Source: Desulfonatronovibrio hydrogenovorans DSM 9292 (GTDB lineage Bacteria > Desulfobacterota > Desulfovibrionia > Desulfovibrionales > Desulfonatronovibrionaceae). From it: a DNA stretch of 64,000 nucleotides. Made by a program: the position numbers and the translations under genes. Position 1 is the stretch's first letter. The number at the start of each line of letters is the position of its first letter. The stretch covers positions 71,995 to 135,994 of the forward strand of contig NZ_KK365986.1 in assembly GCF_000686525.1 (NCBI RefSeq). The letters run 5' to 3'. The notes below the pieces were generated by a model, which saw only the letters and a program-made list of their open reading frames with translations, searched no databases and was not told the origin of the DNA. Of this stretch, positions 61,607-64,000 are shown one piece after another.

Positions 61607-62218
61607 TTAAATTTTCTGCTCTACTCGATCAAAGCAGGGTATGCAGTATACTTGGCCGTCAAAGCGTCTGGTCCTGGATTCCATGGTGTGTTCTCTGCAG
61701 GATGAGCACTCCAGACTGTCCAGGATCTTGGCCGGACGCGGAACAGATTCTTCTGGTTCTTTTGTGGTGAAAAGTTCACTTAATTGAGCTTCAAATATAC
61801 GTTCCCTTGCTTTTTGCTTAAGCTTTGCCGCCCTGGACTTTTCTTCATCCGTAGCCTGGCCGGAAAATATTTTTTTGGTCAGGGTCCTCATTTCTTCGCC
61901 TTCTTCACCCATGGCCCGACGCTGGAAAACAGCCCGCAGGGATTTGCCATCGGCTCTGCGATAAAAAGAAAAAGCCATTTTGCCCAAATCTTTATGAATC
62001 AGGTTGCCCTTGCCAAGGGTGCATCCGGTTAGAACCTGAATAGCGTCCACCCCGCACATGTCTGTTTCCACCACTGCAGTGATGGGACTCTGGTCGTTGT
62101 GCCCCAGCTTGTTCAGACAAAGTTCTGCCGCTCTTAAGCCTATCCATAATCCTGGGCATTCATGGCCGTGGAACTCGATGGCTTTATTGATCTGGTCAGG
62201 GGTTAAAGTGCAATGCAT
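61607..62218 (-). CDS. FmdE-domain protein with C-terminal zinc finger
   Basis: The 203-residue protein matches the FmdE family (formylmethanofuran dehydrogenase subunit E): AIEFHGHECPGLWIGLRAA (HGHxCPG), VVETDMCGVDAIQVLTGCTLGKGNLIHKDLGKMAFSFY. A Cys4 zinc finger closes it (CSSCREHTMESRTRRFDGQVYCIPC). FmdE proteins occur in many organisms lacking the dehydrogenase, often beside molybdate or metal-uptake genes; a metal-handling role is suspected but unproven. The ATG at 62218 matches the family start; one 13 codons earlier is possible. Confidence 0.88.
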   Translation of the reverse strand: MHCTLTPDQINKAIEFHGHECPGLWIGLRAAELCLNKLGHNDQSPITAVVETDMCGVDAIQVLTGCTLGKGNLIHKDLGKMAFSFYRRADGKSLRAVFQRRAMGEEGEEMRTLTKKIFSGQATDEEKSRAAKLKQKARERIFEAQLSELFTTKEPEESVPRPAKILDSLECSSCREHTMESRTRRFDGQVYCIPCFDRVEQKI

Positions 62219-62243
62219 ATTGAGTATCCCTGATAATTGAAGG

Positions 62244-62963
62244 TTATGGCAGATCAAACATAATAAAGCTCATGAACTGTCGGTAATCAATGTCTGGGTG
62301 GGCATCAGCAGAAACAGTATGCAGGGCGATTATTGTGTAAGGTCCTTTTCCGCTGATGGGAATTTGAGCGATTCCATGCTTATTGGTTCTGATATTGACA
62401 TCACCAGGTCTGAGCCTGACCATGGAGTCTGAAAGTGCAGTGTTCTGAAAAAGAATTTTGACCGTCAAAAGATCATTATCTTTTTGATGATGGAATTCTT
62501 CCAGTGGGAGGATTTCAAGGGGCAGTCCCGTGGCTCTGGTCCAGGTTTTATAAGGCGGAAAATAAGTCTTGGAGAACTGGGTTGAGGTGAAGCTTGATTC
62601 CACATGGATTCCTTTGGCCAAGGCTCCCTCTCTGGACATGAACTTTTTGCCTTCTGGAGTGTTTACCCTGTCTCCCCACTTACAGGTGACTATCACAACC
62701 TCAGGCTTTTCTTCTGTTTTGAGTATAACCCCTTGTGGACCATCAATCCTTTGAAAAGTCATCTTGCGGGCATTACTGTCAAGCATCCTGATGTCAGTTG
62801 CAAAGGCTGGATTATAGTTGTGAACATCGTCAGGTAAAAAGCCACGCCTGACTGCGTATCCATCATCAACGGTTTCAACCCATAAGTGATGAGCATGGAC
62901 AAAGCCTGTAAAAGTCATAAAAAATAGTGTGGAAACAAATATTATTCTAATTATATTCAACAT
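62244..62963 (-). CDS. DUF4198 periplasmic protein, NikK-like
   Basis: The 239-residue protein has a signal peptide (IIRIIFVSTLFFMTFTGFVHA) followed at once by HHLWVETVDDGYAVRRGFLPDDVHNYNP. The HA-HH-LW start is the DUF4198 pattern, with a near N-terminal His cluster for metal binding. DUF4198 proteins include NikK of nickel ECF systems. The start at 62963 follows AAAAGGTTAAATAAG. It precedes the FmdE gene by 25 bases and follows the second TonB receptor's gene on the same strand. Confidence 0.8.
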   Translation of the reverse strand: MLNIIRIIFVSTLFFMTFTGFVHAHHLWVETVDDGYAVRRGFLPDDVHNYNPAFATDIRMLDSNARKMTFQRIDGPQGVILKTEEKPEVVIVTCKWGDRVNTPEGKKFMSREGALAKGIHVESSFTSTQFSKTYFPPYKTWTRATGLPLEILPLEEFHHQKDNDLLTVKILFQNTALSDSMVRLRPGDVNIRTNKHGIAQIPISGKGPYTIIALHTVSADAHPDIDYRQFMSFIMFDLP

Positions 62964-63110
62964 CTTATTTAACCTTTTGTCGTTGCAGCAGATCGTAGCT
63001 ATTATAAGTAAGGCATGGGGGATTAAAGAAGAGCCGCTTAAGTTCCCCGCCTCTGACGTCAGACAGAAATGCAACTAATCTTTTATGTCATATTTTTCAT
63101 TATTGCTTAA

Positions 63111-63140
63111 GGCCCAGCCTGCAAAGCCAATGACTGGGCC
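63111..63140 (-). terminator. Hairpin after TonB receptor 2
   Basis: GGCCCAG (63111-63117) and CTGGGCC (63134-63140) form a seven-base-pair stem directly after the receptor stop codon. The T run is weak (TTAAGC), so termination may be partial, allowing read-through into the NikK-like gene. Confidence 0.4.
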
Positions 63141-63145
63141 TATTA

Positions 63146-64000
63146 TTAGAATTCAAATTTTACTCCTCCAAGAGCAACTATTCCTGGAGCAACTGTGTCA
63201 GAACTGGTTGCTGAACGAAACATCTTGTATTTATTATTGAATATGTTCTCCACGTTCAGAAAAAGTGTGACATGGTCAAAGAATTTTCTCGAAACAGAAG
63301 CATCTACTGTCCAATAACTGCCAGGACTAATGGAATTCTGGTCATCATAGTATATTCTGTCGTAAACATTAGCCATCAAGGTCAGGTTGACTATGGACGG
63401 GTTGGAGTAACGAACACCAAAATGTAAGGCATGCTGTGGATCATGGGGCAGATAGTTTCCTTCAAGCTCCCTGTTTTCACTATCTTTACCAACCTTGGAG
63501 ATATTGTATGTGTAGTTGGCAAAAAAGGTGGTGAAGTCAACTGGTTCCCATTGAAGCTCAGCATGGAAGCCATAGATATCGACTTCGCTGATGTTATCAA
63601 GCACGTATTCGTTTCTGGTTCTTGTTCCACCTGCAAAGGGATAGCTGCCTGTCAGACGGCTGCCAATATAGTCTTTTGCCCAGGACTGATAAAATGTGAA
63701 TTTGCCCCAAAGATTATCAGTCAGGAATCTTTCAGCTCCAAGATCATAAGACCATATATATTCCGGCTTCAGGTCAGGATTGGCTTCTCTGTACATGGTG
63801 CCTCCGCCTCGAATATGAACTTTGTACAGTTCAAACAGGCTGGGAGCGCGAAATCCTTTACCTCCGGATGCCCTCAGGGTTGTCCGGTCATCAGGGTGAT
63901 AGGCAATACCCATTTTCGGTGAAAAGTTTTTGTCCCGGCTTTTTCCATATCTGTTGTCGTATGGTGGTCTCCCGGCACTTCCTTGCGTATCCCAGTTTTT
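63146..64000 (-). CDS. TonB-dependent outer-membrane receptor 2, C-terminal part, cut by window end
   Basis: The frame stays open to the window end, giving 284 residues of a TonB-dependent barrel: TTLRASGGKGFRAPSLFELY (a conserved barrel motif in the BtuB/cirA-type group), NPDLKPEYIWSYDLGAERFL, NYTYNISK and the terminal VENIFNNKYKMFRSA to GGVKFEF with final Phe. The N-terminal signal, TonB box and plug lie outside. The sequence differs from receptor 1, so the cluster has two distinct receptors, perhaps for different chelates. Confidence 0.92.
   Translation of the reverse strand, partial: KNWDTQGSAGRPPYDNRYGKSRDKNFSPKMGIAYHPDDRTTLRASGGKGFRAPSLFELYKVHIRGGGTMYREANPDLKPEYIWSYDLGAERFLTDNLWGKFTFYQSWAKDYIGSRLTGSYPFAGGTRTRNEYVLDNISEVDIYGFHAELQWEPVDFTTFFANYTYNISKVGKDSENRELEGNYLPHDPQHALHFGVRYSNPSIVNLTLMANVYDRIYYDDQNSISPGSYWTVDASVSRKFFDHVTLFLNVENIFNNKYKMFRSATSSDTVAPGIVALGGVKFEF

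Overview
The window looks like chromosomal DNA of a sulfate-reducing deltaproteobacterium, most likely in or near the order Desulfovibrionales. The support is a flagellar operon running flgFGAHI-flgJ(M23)-flgN-flgK-flgL-csrA-fliW, a UGA-containing member of a small selenoprotein family I recall from Desulfovibrio, many large chemotaxis and PAS signalling proteins, the tandem S24 genes, and a nickel/cobalt uptake locus with NikK/NikL-like parts. No species can be named. I see no insertion sequence, prophage structural gene or CRISPR array.

Region 1 (1-8200) is housekeeping and mixed: the start of trxA on the minus strand, a possible 6S-like structured RNA, greA, an ElyC/SanA-like envelope protein, a lytic transglycosylase overlapping a Cys-rich iron-sulfur protein, glutamine synthetase, a small selenoprotein gene with an in-frame UGA and a SECIS-like hairpin, a coiled-coil orphan, queF and a SagB-type nitroreductase. 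Region 2 (8200-19900) is the flagellar rod, ring and hook-junction operon on the plus strand, headed by a candidate sigma-54 promoter. It is closed by flgM and an uncharacterised gene on the minus strand behind candidate sigma-28 promoters.

Region 3 (20100-33450) holds nadK with a DUF89-like gene, mltA, a bifunctional (p)ppGpp synthetase/hydrolase, a SlyD-like prolyl isomerase, a DUF1992 protein, the RNA-repair pair rtcB and archease, a HDOD-histidine kinase-receiver protein, a MinD/FlhG-like ATPase with a degenerate receiver tail, and tRNA-Thr(CGU). Region 4 (33400-48500) is signalling and a possible new transport module. Two chemoreceptors share near-identical 3' ends and a terminator hairpin whose loop is inverted between the copies. 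Between them lie a FadR-type regulator with two palindromic operators, a polytopic membrane protein, a Tat-exported metallo-beta-lactamase-fold enzyme and a CobW-type GTPase with an unusual N-terminal extension. A PAS/GAF protein and a four-PAS hybrid kinase complete the region.

Region 5 (48600-52600) has an AsmA-like protein, an orphan umuD, an unlisted 52-residue zinc-ribbon gene, a CI/LexA-type self-cleaving repressor and a two-helix membrane protein. The membrane protein sits behind a long leader with mutually exclusive hairpins. Region 6 (52900-64000, all minus strand) is a metal-uptake cluster: ECF transporter NikO/NikQ/NikM/NikL, a His-rich periplasmic protein, a methyltransferase, a BtuF/FecB-like binding protein, two TonB-dependent receptors (one cut by the window end), ExbB/ExbD, an FmdE-domain protein and a NikK-like DUF4198 protein. 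The receptors and ExbBD would move a metal or metallophore across the outer membrane, the periplasmic proteins would hand it on, and the ECF transporter would carry it into the cytoplasm.
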